A DNA stretch of 64,000 nt from Gammaproteobacteria bacterium (GTDB lineage Bacteria; Pseudomonadota; Gammaproteobacteria; Tenderiales; Tenderiaceae): NCBI GenBank assembly GCA_021731365.1, contig JAKFXL010000025.1, positions 57,428-121,427 of the forward strand. Reading direction: 5' to 3'. The translations under genes and the position numbers were made by a program. The notes beneath the pieces are model-generated. The model worked only from the letters and a program-made list of their open reading frames with translations, was not told the DNA's origin and did not search any database. Of the stretch, positions 18,006 to 26,057 are shown piece by piece (the first letter of the stretch is position 1; every line of letters begins with the position of its first letter).

Positions 18006-18220
18006 TAGGTTTGGCAGGCTGTTGAAAAACCAACATATTGGGATCAAACATCTTTCCCGTCTAAAGCTCCAAAACATACTGCATCGATATGTTGTGTATT
18101 ACTCCAGTCTTGATTTAGCACCCGACGTAAAAATGGGGTTACCTGTTCTGATGGAAGTGTTCGCTCACTATTAAAATCATCGAGAGGTAACCCTATATAG
18201 TGTCACCTCCCCGTAACCCA

Positions 18221-18242
18221 TTTATGGTGTCCATGCCATAAA
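18221..18242. repeat. Small hairpin repeat with GTCCATG loop
   Basis: TTTATGG / CCATAAA perfect 7-base arms around the loop TGTCCATG. A related hairpin with the loop CGTCCATG is at 63673-63700, and both are followed within about 160 bases by an AAAGCCGCTCCTG segment, so they appear to be copies of one dispersed non-coding element. Confidence 0.55.
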
Positions 18243-18286
18243 AAGCCGCTCCTGTACTTTTCTGCTACCCATTAGCGATTCTAAGC

Positions 18287-18416
18287 GAACCTCTGAATAA
18301 CTCTTCCGTTCGTGGTGAGCTTGTCGAACCATTAATGGAGAACTCTTAATACTCAATATGTTATGTCATCAACCCTTCGGCAGGATCAGGACGAACGGGG
18401 TTATTCAGAGGCTCCC
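18287..18416. repeat. REP/BIME-like inverted repeat
   Basis: Two imperfect arms of about 44 bases in inverted orientation (18287-18330 and 18373-18416), sharing CCTCTGAATAAC and CCGTTCGT, then TGAGCTTGTCGAA in one arm and the related TGATCCTGCCGAAGG in the other. The core resembles the widespread CTTCGACAAGCTCAGGACGAACGG type of extragenic repeat. The arms could fold into a long hairpin. A decayed REP-associated tyrosine transposase at 39960-40330 could be the source of mobility. Confidence 0.65.
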
Positions 18417-18620
18417 TAATTAAAAAGGGTAGATGAGATAACCTGCTCAAGAGTGGCCGCTCTTGCTTGGCACTCCATGGCCACCAGAAAGTGTGAAAAA
18501 TTCACATATAAAAAGCTGAATAAATCATAACCAGAAAAATAAAAACAGGCAGAGAATTCTCGCTGATGTTGCTGTGAAGCATCATTAACAAATAATCTCA
18601 ACATGAATAGGGGAGTCTCT

Positions 18621-19091
18621 ATGAAAAAATCAGTAGCAGCGTTGTTATCGGTGGCCTCACTTTTTTACGTATCAATAAGTGTGGCTGGATCCAGTGGTCC
18701 TAGTGGTGGTACCGGCGGTGGTGCGTTTTATGATGGCCCATCAGCTAACGAAGTGGTTTCTCACGTCTCTGTTCGACATGGCGCATGGATTGATTCAATA
18801 CAATTAACCTATCGCAATATCGTCACGGGTGTTTACCGTAATGGCGGTCATCGTGGTGGCTGGGGTGGCGGTCCTAGTCTGGCAGTTCTGGCAGCCAATG
18901 AGTATGTGACGACGGTTTGGGGCTATTCCGGCTCATATGTCAACGCACTCAACTTCCGTACCAACCTGGGCAACACCTATTACCGTGGTAATGCAGCAGG
19001 TGTTTACTATCAATATGATGTGCCTGGAAGATTGACGGGGATTAAAGGTCGGTCAGGGGCGTATCTGGATTCCATTGGTGTTGTCTGGTAG
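18621..19091 (+). CDS. Secreted jacalin-like lectin domain protein
   Basis: A secreted protein of about 156 residues. The ATG at 18621 is preferred because AGGGGAG lies 6 bases upstream and it opens a signal peptide (MKKSVAALLSVASLFYVSIS). The mature part is a single jacalin-type beta-prism: the glycine-rich GPSGGTGGGAFYDG opening, VSVRHGAWIDSIQLTYRN, NGGHRGGWGGGP, NEYVTTVWGYSGSYVNALNFRT and a closing GIKGRSGAYLDSIGVVW, giving the three-fold internal repeat. Such domains bind mannose- or galactose-type sugars. A terminator follows directly, so it is a single-gene unit. The ligand is unknown. Confidence 0.82.
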   Translation: MKKSVAALLSVASLFYVSISVAGSSGPSGGTGGGAFYDGPSANEVVSHVSVRHGAWIDSIQLTYRNIVTGVYRNGGHRGGWGGGPSLAVLAANEYVTTVWGYSGSYVNALNFRTNLGNTYYRGNAAGVYYQYDVPGRLTGIKGRSGAYLDSIGVVW

Positions 19092-19100
19092 CCATTTGGC

Positions 19101-19135
19101 AGCCCACTCTATATCTATTATGGAGTGGGCTTTTT
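19101..19135 (+). terminator. Rho-independent terminator after lectin gene
   Basis: Stem GCCCACTC (19102-19109) / GAGTGGGC (19123-19130) followed by TTTTT, 10 bases after the lectin stop codon. Confidence 0.85.
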
Positions 19136-19161
19136 AATAGGGTTTAAGAGAGGCATAGTAT

Positions 19162-19671
19162 ATGAAAAAGGCAATATCATCTCGATACATGGCGTATGGG
19201 ATAGTGGCAACAGGTGCCATCGTTATTGCATTCAGTTTTATGAACGACCAAGGCACAATGGCTGTGCAAGATACGGAGCAGGTGTCGCCCAGCGAACTCA
19301 ATCCGCAATCGCCACTGGCAGTGCAGCAAAAAACCGTAGTGGCAGCCCCCTTTACCGTAGCAGCTGCCAATACAAAAAATGGTAGCAATATTGAAAATAA
19401 AACAGGGCAGGGTGCAGAAGTAGCGCAACAGCAACCACTGCTTGGCAGTGCCACGGCCTTTGTAGACGCGCCGCCAACCTCGGACCAGATAATGACATAC
19501 GAAACGGTTAAACAGGAGGTTCAACGTTATGTGCTGGATGAAAACTTTGATCTTAATAGCTTCATGTCTGACCCACGCCTGTCTGAAATGCACGCCAGCC
19601 AATCCAATGAGATGATTGAAAAAATCATGAACGGTTTAAACGGCGTCCAGCTTAAACAGGATCAGCGTTAA
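19162..19671 (+). CDS. Hypothetical single-pass membrane or exported protein
   Basis: A 169-residue protein of unrecognised family. One hydrophobic N-terminal segment (residues ~10-28, YMAYGIVATGAIVIAFSFM) anchors or exports it. A low-complexity Ala/Gln/Ser linker of about 80 residues follows, and then a helical C-terminal domain (MTYETVKQEVQRYVLDENF onward). The ribosome-binding site (AGAGAGGC) is modest. It lies between the lectin gene and the large FecR-TPR-barrel gene. No function can be inferred. Confidence 0.6.
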   Translation: MKKAISSRYMAYGIVATGAIVIAFSFMNDQGTMAVQDTEQVSPSELNPQSPLAVQQKTVVAAPFTVAAANTKNGSNIENKTGQGAEVAQQQPLLGSATAFVDAPPTSDQIMTYETVKQEVQRYVLDENFDLNSFMSDPRLSEMHASQSNEMIEKIMNGLNGVQLKQDQR

Positions 19672-20065
19672 ACGTAGCCAATATCGGTCAGAAGATAGCT
19701 GTCCATACAGGGTGAGTCTGTTGGAATGTGCACGGAAGGGGTGTGGTGGTCAACCACTCCGTGATCACCGCGCACCAATATCAGGCAGCCATTAATAATG
19801 AATCATAATAGGCATTACAAACCTATATAAGCATTTAATTAATTATTGGGTTCAGCGTGTTGGACAGCTAAAACAAGCATATAAGGGGCCATCAAATTGC
19901 AGCGCACTAGTGTGAATTTTTACATTTTTTTCAAAGAGAAATTGATTTACACTGGCACGTTACAACGTCAGGCAACCACACTCCATACGGTGGACCCAAA
20001 CCATCATAGCGAATAAACCCGGCTTGAAATCATGAAACACATAACTATAAGAAGGGAGACGAACC
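19672..20065. other. Non-coding leader upstream of FecR-TPR-barrel gene
   Basis: No gene in 394 bases. The left part has a small palindrome GTGGTCAACCAC near 19746-19760. The middle is AT-rich, with TTAATTAATTATTG. The right part is a probable promoter and long leader for the gene at 20066, whose ribosome-binding site is AGAAGGGAG. Confidence 0.55.
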
Positions 20066-23000
20066 ATGTTTGAGACGAACTCCACAAACAGCAGCAGACC
20101 ACACCCCGCGTCTCATGCTCTAAAACAGGCGGTGCTCTTGCTATTCTGTTGCCTGATGGCAACAGCGTCACAGGCTGAACCGTGTACACCCGAGAGCGCC
20201 AGGGTCATCTCCGTACAAGGCAATGTGGATCTGCGGCAAGGGGATAGTGGTATCTGGCACCCGGTAACACCGGAACAGACCTTATGCCCCGGTGCAACCG
20301 TTCGGGTACAGGCACAAAGCCGCGCTGCACTCTATTTGAGCAACGGCACCATCATGCGCCTCGACCAACTCACCACCGTGACACTGCCCGCTGCCAACAG
20401 TGATCACTCCACTTGGCTTAATCTGGTCGAAGGGGTGGCCCACTTCATCAGCCGCATAAAACAGAACTTTGAGGTCACCACACCCTTTGTCAACGCCGCC
20501 GTTGAAGGCACGGAATTTGTGGTCGCCGTAAATGAGCAGCAGACCGACATCACCGTCTTTGAAGGCCACGTACGCGCCAGCAACGGGCAGGGCGAACAGC
20601 ACTTAACCGATGGCCAGTCCGCCCGCACCCTTGCCAACCAACCCCCGGTGACACGCCTGTTACTGCAACCGCGTGACGCAGTGCAGTGGGCGCTCTACTA
20701 CCCACCGATCACCGAACAGACCCAGTTTGACTTCAGTAACCTGCCGGAACCGTGGCCACAACAGGTAGCGCAATCACTCATACACCACCAACAGGGTGAA
20801 CTCACCGCCGCGCTGGCCATCCTTCAACCGCTGCCGGATGACCTGGCCAATACCGACCTCTATATATATCGTGCAGCGCTACTGCTAGGGGTGGGGCAGC
20901 CGGATCAAGCCAGCCTGGATCTGCAAAAGGCCCCCAACAACGGCAACGCCATCGCCCTGCAAGCCATCATAGCCCTGGTCAACAACCACTCAGAACAGGC
21001 CCTCACCCTGGCGCAACAGGCCGTCACCAACAGTCCAGAAAGCGTCGCCCCCTATCTGGCACTCTCCTACGCACAACAGGCCCGCTTCAATATTGAAGCC
21101 GCACTCCAGGCCGCGCAACAAGCCGCCGTGCGTGGCCCCAACAGTGCACTCACACAGGCGCGCATTGCCGAACTCTACCTCGCACAAGGGCAACGCAGCG
21201 AAGCGGTCAATGCCGCCCAATCGGCTGTCAAACTCAACCCCACCTTGGGCCGCGCCCAGAGCGTGCTTGGTTTCACCCACCTCACCACCACACAAATACC
21301 GCAGGCACAACAGCGCTTTCAACAAGCCATTGCACTGGACCAGATCGACCCACTGCCACGCATGGGGCTAGGGCTGGCCATGATTCGCAGCGGCCAACTG
21401 GAAGAGGGGCGGCGTCAAATTGAATACGCCGCCAGCCTCGACCCCAACAACGCCATCATCAGAAGCTATCTCGGCAAGGCCTATTACGAAGAGCGGCGCG
21501 ACACCCTGGCCGAAACCCAGCTAGGCATGGCCAAAATGCTCGACCCCAACGACCCCACCCCCTGGCTTTACGACGCCATGTTAAAGCAGGGCAGCAACCG
21601 CCCGGTACAGGCGCTGCAAGCGCTGCAAACCTCCATAGAACTGAATGACAACCGTGCCGTATACCGCTCGCGTCTGTTGCTCGATGGTGATCAAGCCGCC
21701 CGCAGCGCCAGCCTTGCCAAAATATACCAAGACCTCGGCTTTAACCGCGCTGCCCTGCTGCAAGGATGGAGTTCACTGAACGGTGACCCCGGCAACGCCG
21801 CCGCCCATCGCCTGCTGGCCGACGCCTACGCCAACACCCCGCGCCACGAGATCGCACGGGTCAGCGAACTGCTACAGGCACAACTGCTGCAACCCATCAA
21901 CATTGTGCCCGTCAGCCCACAAGCCACAGAGGGCACCCTGGCCGGATCAGAAAGTGCCGGCATCGCCCTGGCCGGTCTAAACGAATACAGTCCGCTCTTC
22001 ACCCGCGACGGTGCCGCCCTGCGGCTCAGCGGCACCGTTGGCAACAACAATACAGTCGGCGATGAAATCGTAGTGAGCGGCATACAGGGCCGGGCATCTT
22101 ACAGTCTGGGGCAGTTTCACTCCGCCAGCGATGGTGCTCGTGAAAACAGTGATTACAAACAGAACATCTACAACGCCTTTGCCCAGTTCAACATCACAGA
22201 AAACTTCAGCACCCAATTTGAGTATCGCCAAAGTGAGAGCAGTAACGGCGATTTGCAACAGCTGTTTGATACATCACTTTTTGATATCACCCTGCGCGAT
22301 CAACTGGACTCTAAAACTTCGCGTTTGGGTTTTCATTACATACCGAGTCCTGAGCAAGATGTTATTGGGTCTGTGATTTATAAAGAGATCGAGAATGATA
22401 TACAGACCGGATTCAGTAATTTTTCAGGCAAGAGCCGTGGTACGTTGGCGGAGCTTCAATACATTGGGCGTACCGCCATGTTGAGATCGGTGGTGGGGCT
22501 GGGCTATTTTGATCAGCGCATTAACGAGCAGCTTAGCATTGTGCTACCGGATGGTTTGATCTTCCCCATTTCCGATCAGGTGAGCGACATCAAACACCGT
22601 AACGCCTATGTTTACAGCTACGTGCCGTTGGCCGATGCGATGACACTGACCTTGGCGCTGAGTTATGATGCTTTTGATAATATAGACGAGGCGCAAATTA
22701 ATTCCTTAAAGCGGAATCAGCTTAACCCCAAGGCCGGGCTGGCATGGCAGATGTCGCCTGCAACCTCCCTGCGGCTGGCGGCCTTCCGCGCTCTGAAGCG
22801 GCCATTGCTGGCCAATCAGACCATCGAGCCGACCCAGGTGGCCGGTTTCAACCAGTTTTTTGATGACAGCAACGCCGCCGATACCAAGGTCTACGGTATT
22901 GGCCTTGATCACACCCTGTCAAAGGAGCTGTTGATTGGCGCTGAGGCATTGCAGCGTAGGCTGACAAACCATTATTTTGATCCATCGATTAATGTGGCGA

Positions 23001-23467
23001 GCAGTGGGGCGAGGGATGCGCGGGTAGATCGACTTTATATCTATTGGACCCCGCAGGAGGCATTGGGGTTGAGTGCAGAATACCGCCGCGAAGACTTTAG
23101 TCGCCCCATCAGTCTTACTAGGCGCAATGTTGTTGACCCCTATGAATTAACAACTCAATACCTGCCCCTGAGCATCGCTTATTATCACCCGGAAGGTTGG
23201 TTTAGCCGCTGGAGTTCGACCTATGTTCAGCAGCAGATCGATTTTGGCCGATTGACCGACAAGGGCCGTTCCGATTTTTGGCTATCGGGCGTCACGGTCG
23301 GTTATCGAATGACAAAATATCGTGGACTGATCAACCTGCGTATCGACAATCTGTTCAACAAGGATTTTAAATTTCAAAGCGTGAACTTTGGCACGGGTAC
23401 GGCACTGCCGCCGGCGTACCCGCCAGCACGCCAGATCGCCTTAGAGCTGCGCCTGTGGTTTAGGTAG
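20066..23467 (+). CDS. FecR-domain, TPR and outer membrane beta-barrel fusion protein
   Basis: A very large (1133 residues) envelope protein. A signal peptide covers about residues 1-37. A FecR domain follows (about 45-190: ISVQGNVDLRQGDSGIWHPV, then FEVTTPFVNAAVEGTEFVVAV, VFEGHVRASN). Residues ~225-620 are TPR repeats with the usual A/L/A/P spacing, such as LAELYLAQGQRSEAVNAAQ. Residues ~650-1133 are barrel strands ending LRIDNLFNKDFKF and a terminal ALELRLWFR, as in TonB-dependent receptors. FecR-TPR proteins with an outer membrane barrel occur near secretion or polysaccharide systems; the role here is unknown. Codon use shifts from strongly GC-rich to more balanced near 22300, in the barrel part. 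Confidence 0.78.
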   Translation: MFETNSTNSSRPHPASHALKQAVLLLFCCLMATASQAEPCTPESARVISVQGNVDLRQGDSGIWHPVTPEQTLCPGATVRVQAQSRAALYLSNGTIMRLDQLTTVTLPAANSDHSTWLNLVEGVAHFISRIKQNFEVTTPFVNAAVEGTEFVVAVNEQQTDITVFEGHVRASNGQGEQHLTDGQSARTLANQPPVTRLLLQPRDAVQWALYYPPITEQTQFDFSNLPEPWPQQVAQSLIHHQQGELTAALAILQPLPDDLANTDLYIYRAALLLGVGQPDQASLDLQKAPNNGNAIALQAIIALVNNHSEQALTLAQQAVTNSPESVAPYLALSYAQQARFNIEAALQAAQQAAVRGPNSALTQARIAELYLAQGQRSEAVNAAQSAVKLNPTLGRAQSVLGFTHLTTTQIPQAQQRFQQAIALDQIDPLPRMGLGLAMIRSGQLEEGRRQIEYAASLDPNNAIIRSYLGKAYYEERRDTLAETQLGMAKMLDPNDPTPWLYDAMLKQGSNRPVQALQALQTSIELNDNRAVYRSRLLLDGDQAARSASLAKIYQDLGFNRAALLQGWSSLNGDPGNAAAHRLLADAYANTPRHEIARVSELLQAQLLQPINIVPVSPQATEGTLAGSESAGIALAGLNEYSPLFTRDGAALRLSGTVGNNNTVGDEIVVSGIQGRASYSLGQFHSASDGARENSDYKQNIYNAFAQFNITENFSTQFEYRQSESSNGDLQQLFDTSLFDITLRDQLDSKTSRLGFHYIPSPEQDVIGSVIYKEIENDIQTGFSNFSGKSRGTLAELQYIGRTAMLRSVVGLGYFDQRINEQLSIVLPDGLIFPISDQVSDIKHRNAYVYSYVPLADAMTLTLALSYDAFDNIDEAQINSLKRNQLNPKAGLAWQMSPATSLRLAAFRALKRPLLANQTIEPTQVAGFNQFFDDSNAADTKVYGIGLDHTLSKELLIGAEALQRRLTNHYFDPSINVASSGARDARVDRLYIYWTPQEALGLSAEYRREDFSRPISLTRRNVVDPYELTTQYLPLSIAYYHPEGWFSRWSSTYVQQQIDFGRLTDKGRSDFWLSGVTVGYRMTKYRGLINLRIDNLFNKDFKFQSVNFGTGTALPPAYPPARQIALELRLWFR

Positions 23468-23485
23468 TTTTAAGGCACCACCTCT

Positions 23486-23502
23486 GCTGTAACTGTTACA
23501 GC
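23486..23502. repeat. Short perfect inverted repeat
   Basis: GCTGTAAC / GTTACAGC with a single-base spacer, just after the FecR-TPR-barrel gene. It has no T run, so a terminator is doubtful; it could be an operator-like palindrome for the following lipoprotein gene. Confidence 0.35.
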
Positions 23503-23571
23503 GGGTATGCAGGCCAGGCGGCGTTAAAGATAACTAGTCGTACACAACTTTTTAATTAAAAGGGAGCAGTG

Positions 23572-24018
23572 ATGAGAAAAGCAGAGATAGAAAAAATAGC
23601 GGTAGTGTTGGCGGCAGGTATTGCCCTTGGTGGTTGTGCCAGCCTTAAAGGGCAGATAGGGGGCGGTGACGGTGAACGGGCGAAAAGTTTGGAACGAGTT
23701 ATCAAGGAAAACAATGTGCAGCAAGGGCTGTTAATCAGTTATGAGGCGACGCAGGATGGAATTGCCCCCAAACTTATTGTGATCGACGCCAATACCGGTA
23801 AACTCATCCCGCCCTGCGGCGGGGAGGTTAAGTGTCGTGCCCCATTCGATTTTTCGAAGGAGCAGAAGAAAGAACCCATTAATAGTCCTGTGCAGATACT
23901 CGGCGAAGATACCTACACTGTACGTGCCTGGAAGGGTAGTGAATGCATAACAATTTATTCCCGGAGCTCTGGTAATCAATACGAACTATGCAGTCCACCT
24001 TTGCCAAAACTCTGGTAA
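23572..24018 (+). CDS. Hypothetical lipoprotein
   Basis: A 148-residue predicted lipoprotein: the signal ends in a lipobox ALGGCAS (Cys near residue 22). The start is taken as the ATG at 23572, 7 bases after AAAGGGAG; a GTG directly upstream is an alternative. The mature part carries four Cys in CGGEVKCR and SECITIYSRSSGNQYELCS, which may form disulfides. Family not recognised. Its sequence ITPKL-like strands and pairing with the gene upstream suggest an envelope accessory factor, but this is only inferred from adjacency. Confidence 0.6.
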   Translation: MRKAEIEKIAVVLAAGIALGGCASLKGQIGGGDGERAKSLERVIKENNVQQGLLISYEATQDGIAPKLIVIDANTGKLIPPCGGEVKCRAPFDFSKEQKKEPINSPVQILGEDTYTVRAWKGSECITIYSRSSGNQYELCSPPLPKLW

Positions 24019-24104
24019 CCGAAATTATTGGCAACTTGATTAATCAGGACCTCTTTAATCTAAAGCTGGAGTTTTTTAACAAACACATTCGAAAGGAGAT
24101 CAAC

Positions 24105-24239
24105 ATGAAAAAAATTACTGGAGTGTTATCTGGCTGTTTGATGTTTTTTACCGCGGCTGTAGCCGCAGCGGGTGCCGGTACCATAGGGATGGCATTTGGG
24201 GTGGCGGGGCTTAACTTAAAAAGTCTGGCAAGGCCGTAA
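24105..24239 (+). CDS. 44-residue secreted or membrane peptide
   Basis: A small gene starting at an ATG 6 bases after a strong AAAGGAGA. The peptide begins MKKITGVLSGCLMFFTAAVA, a signal-peptide-like stretch with one Cys, followed by a Gly/Ala-rich tail ending NLKSLARP. A rho-independent terminator lies just downstream. The next small frame (24322-24432) is a recognisable relative with a lost start codon, which supports that this is a real peptide family. Function unknown; a bacteriocin-like or lipoprotein role is speculative. Confidence 0.5.
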   Translation: MKKITGVLSGCLMFFTAAVAAAGAGTIGMAFGVAGLNLKSLARP

Positions 24240-24260
24240 GGTGTAGTGAGTAGTACTCTA

Positions 24261-24295
24261 AAAAGGGCTTTGTCGTTATCGATAGAGCCTTTTTT
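24261..24295 (+). terminator. Rho-independent terminator
   Basis: Stem AAAAGGGCT / AGCCTTTTT (one G-U pair) around the loop, running into a T tract, about 20 bases after the 44-residue peptide gene. Confidence 0.75.
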
Positions 24296-24321
24296 ATTCA
24301 ACGATTAACAAGGAGAACGAT

Positions 24322-24432
24322 ATAAAAAGGATAGTGGGTCTGTTATCTGGAGCAGCACTGCCTTTTACCGGTGCAGCGTCTGCAGTGAGTGAAAATACTA
24401 TTGTTAGCTTTACATCACAATACGGAGGATAA
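24322..24432 (+). pseudogene. Relative of the 44-residue peptide with ATA in place of ATG
   Basis: An open frame of 36 codons whose product (IKRIVGLLSGAALPFTGAAS onward) parallels the start of the peptide at 24105 (MKKITGVLSG). It is preceded by a proper AAGGAGA at the right distance, but the start codon is ATA. Either ATG mutated to ATA and the gene is dead, or the rare ATA start is used. It ends 4 bases before the toxin remnant. Confidence 0.45.
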
Positions 24433-24436
24433 GATC

Positions 24437-24894
24437 ATGAAAAGTCTTAAAGATGTATTGATTAGTGCAGGAGGAATTGACAGATATTTCGAAGATAAAG
24501 TGCCTGTGAATTTATGGCACGCAAAAAACTTTGGCGCCAAGGAGTCAATTTTCGGTATGGTTGAGTAGAAAGTTATCAGAAATAACGGAAAAGTCCGGCC
24601 TGCCGATATTACCATCTATAAAAAAATGGAGCAGATTGGGTTTCCGTAGAGCAGCGACCGCGCGGGATTAGTACTTTCGATAAGCCCAATGTTTTCAAAC
24701 GAGGAAGGTGAAATTACTACAAAATACCCGCAGGAACGGATATTCCGAATGGCTTAGCAATCGTCGAAGATGGATTCAATATTGCCCTTGGTGCTAAGCA
24801 TTATACAATTGCACCGGCGTTTGATATGCCGTTAAGTCAATTCAAAAACTGTCTTAATATGTTGGCACACGTTTTAATTAGAGAGAGTGCATGA
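24437..24894 (+). pseudogene. Decayed Tse2-like toxin gene
   Basis: A remnant of a Tse2-family toxin (a type VI effector with an ADP-ribosyltransferase-like fold). From the ATG at 24437 (ribosome-binding site CGGAGGA) the frame reads MKSLKDVLISAGGIDRYFED and on to a TAG at 24566, continues in frame to a second TAG at 24647, shifts frame before 24661, and meets TGA at 24709 before an open stretch to 24894. The last part contains IPAGTDIPNGLAIVEDG and AKHYTIAPAFDMPL, which matches the conserved IP-GTDIPP-L and THYTI-PA--M blocks of Tse2 as I recall them. An intact immunity-like gene overlaps its end. The toxin cannot be made as sequenced. Confidence 0.72.
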
Positions 24895-25118
24895 TGAATA
24901 TAAGCAATAATATGGCTCCTTTGGTCGTTCAAGCCATTCTTGATGCGATTAAGTTCAACCAGGCTCTTTTGGAAAGCGAGACGTTGAGAGATGTGGAGGA
25001 TCACGAGGAGTACTTAATGAGCCTGGGAAATCTACTAGGCCATGTAGAGGATGAATACAAAAAGATCGAGAAGGAAGTGGGCATGCCTTTGGTGCAACTA
25101 ACCAGAACAACAAACTAA
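24891..25118 (+). CDS. Tsi2-like immunity protein
   Basis: A 75-residue acidic, all-helical protein whose start overlaps the end of the Tse2-like remnant (ATGATGA; either ATG could serve). Size and pattern (helix with VVQAILDAIKFNQALLES, then EEYLMSLGNLLGHVEDEYKK, then VGMPLVQL) resemble Tsi2, the 77-residue immunity protein that blocks Tse2 by direct binding. The frame is fully open although the toxin is dead, as expected if immunity to relatives' toxins is still selected. The assignment rests mostly on position, size and weak similarity. Confidence 0.6.
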   Translation: MMNISNNMAPLVVQAILDAIKFNQALLESETLRDVEDHEEYLMSLGNLLGHVEDEYKKIEKEVGMPLVQLTRTTN

Positions 25119-25356
25119 CAAAAACATGCAGCCTATGCTGTAAAGCGTGAGGCTGTAGAAGGGCTGGTGATAATGGATAAACTCAATAATCGGCCTAGAA
25201 ATTGCTTGGAATTTCAAACACCCAATCAGGCATTTTTAGGCATCAACCCACCAGTTGCACTTGTGAGTTGATTCCGCGAGAGTTTATTACACCAAACCGA
25301 ATCCAAAGCTAACGTCATCACCTTAATTCATGGTCCTTATCAAAGAAATCCTACGT

Positions 25357-25770
25357 ATGGACATAAAAAAATTAATATCTATTGTTGTTGTGCTAGGTGT
25401 GTTGGGCTGTTCAGGTGGCTCTGTAAAAAGAGAGACACCAGAGAGTATTAACTTTGTAAACTATGCCTATGCTATCTGTATAGGCAGCGCCTTTGATGTT
25501 GATGTGGTCAGAGAGGATGCCAATAGGTCGGCTAATGGTTATATGCAGCAGGGTAATATTTCACTTGAGGCGTACCAAGCGTTGAGGTCTAAGGTGGATA
25601 GCTGGTTGGCCAAGGAGTATCCGAGCCAATCAGGTGGATCGTTGCAGATTATGAAGTGTAATGACTTTTTTAACTCTGGCGACATTCAAAAAATATATAT
25701 TGAGCATGACCCTTGTAAATCCAGTGAGGGTTGGCTGGATGTTGTTGATTTTAACAGGCAATGTAGTTAA
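25357..25770 (+). CDS. Tai4-family type VI amidase immunity lipoprotein
   Basis: A 137-residue predicted lipoprotein or periplasmic protein. The ATG at 25357 opens a short signal with lipobox VLGVLGCSG; an ATG 27 bases upstream is an alternative. The mature part follows the Tai4/Rap1a pattern: AICIGSAFD, then a helix ending GYMQQGNISLEAYQALRS, then AKEYPSQSGGSLQIMKCNDFFNS, with the two conserved Cys. Tai4 proteins protect the periplasm from Tae4 cell-wall amidases injected by type VI secretion. No Tae4 gene lies beside it, so it is an orphan immunity gene. Confidence 0.7.
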   Translation: MDIKKLISIVVVLGVLGCSGGSVKRETPESINFVNYAYAICIGSAFDVDVVREDANRSANGYMQQGNISLEAYQALRSKVDSWLAKEYPSQSGGSLQIMKCNDFFNSGDIQKIYIEHDPCKSSEGWLDVVDFNRQCS

Positions 25771-25800
25771 TGAGGTTGGTGTGATACGTCTGTCATGGAG

Positions 25801-26057
25801 CTAACACCCCGGTCTTTTATCAATATGTTTTAACACCACAAGTAAAACCACACTGCCAATAAAAAACCAGATAGGACCGAGTAGCCAGAGTGCCAGTGGT
25901 ATGGCGAGGTAGAATGCCCGCATGCCCATGGTGTAGTGGCGTGCACCACGGTAGAGCAGGCTGTTGGCGCTTTGGATGCTGATGACGCTGTGGTCTTCCT
26001 GCATGGGCACGGTGAGTGCAAACTCGGCCTAGTTATAGTAGCGGATGGCGAGTGTGA
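25801..26057 (-). pseudogene. Truncated 3' copy of the DUF599 gene
   Basis: A 256-base duplicate (25802-26057) of the 3' end of the DUF599 gene at 32594-33250, same orientation, no indels and only about seven base differences. It encodes the last ~70-80 residues (VPMQEDHSVISIQSANSLLY onward), with an extra in-frame stop (CTA, i.e. TAG) near 26029 in the reverse reading, and homology stops abruptly at 26057. It has no start of its own and is the left member of a direct repeat around the 26.1-32.6 kb island. Confidence 0.85.

Larger units (their letters stand above)
18006..18620. other. Repeat-rich non-coding region
   Basis: No gene seen in 615 bases. It holds an inverted pair GGGTTACCT (18136-18144) / AGGTAACCC (18185-18193), a hairpin repeat at 18221-18242, a REP-like inverted repeat at 18287-18416, and another GTGGCC/GGCCAC hairpin around 18453-18484. 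The opening (GGCTGTTGAAAAAC, 18017-18030) resembles the ends of some IS elements, but no transposase remains. The start of the lectin leader is at the right end. Confidence 0.6.

Noticed and set aside
18017..18030. GGCTGTTGAAAAAC, similar to the end of some insertion sequences
   Set aside because: No matching second end or transposase nearby; too short to call a mobile element.
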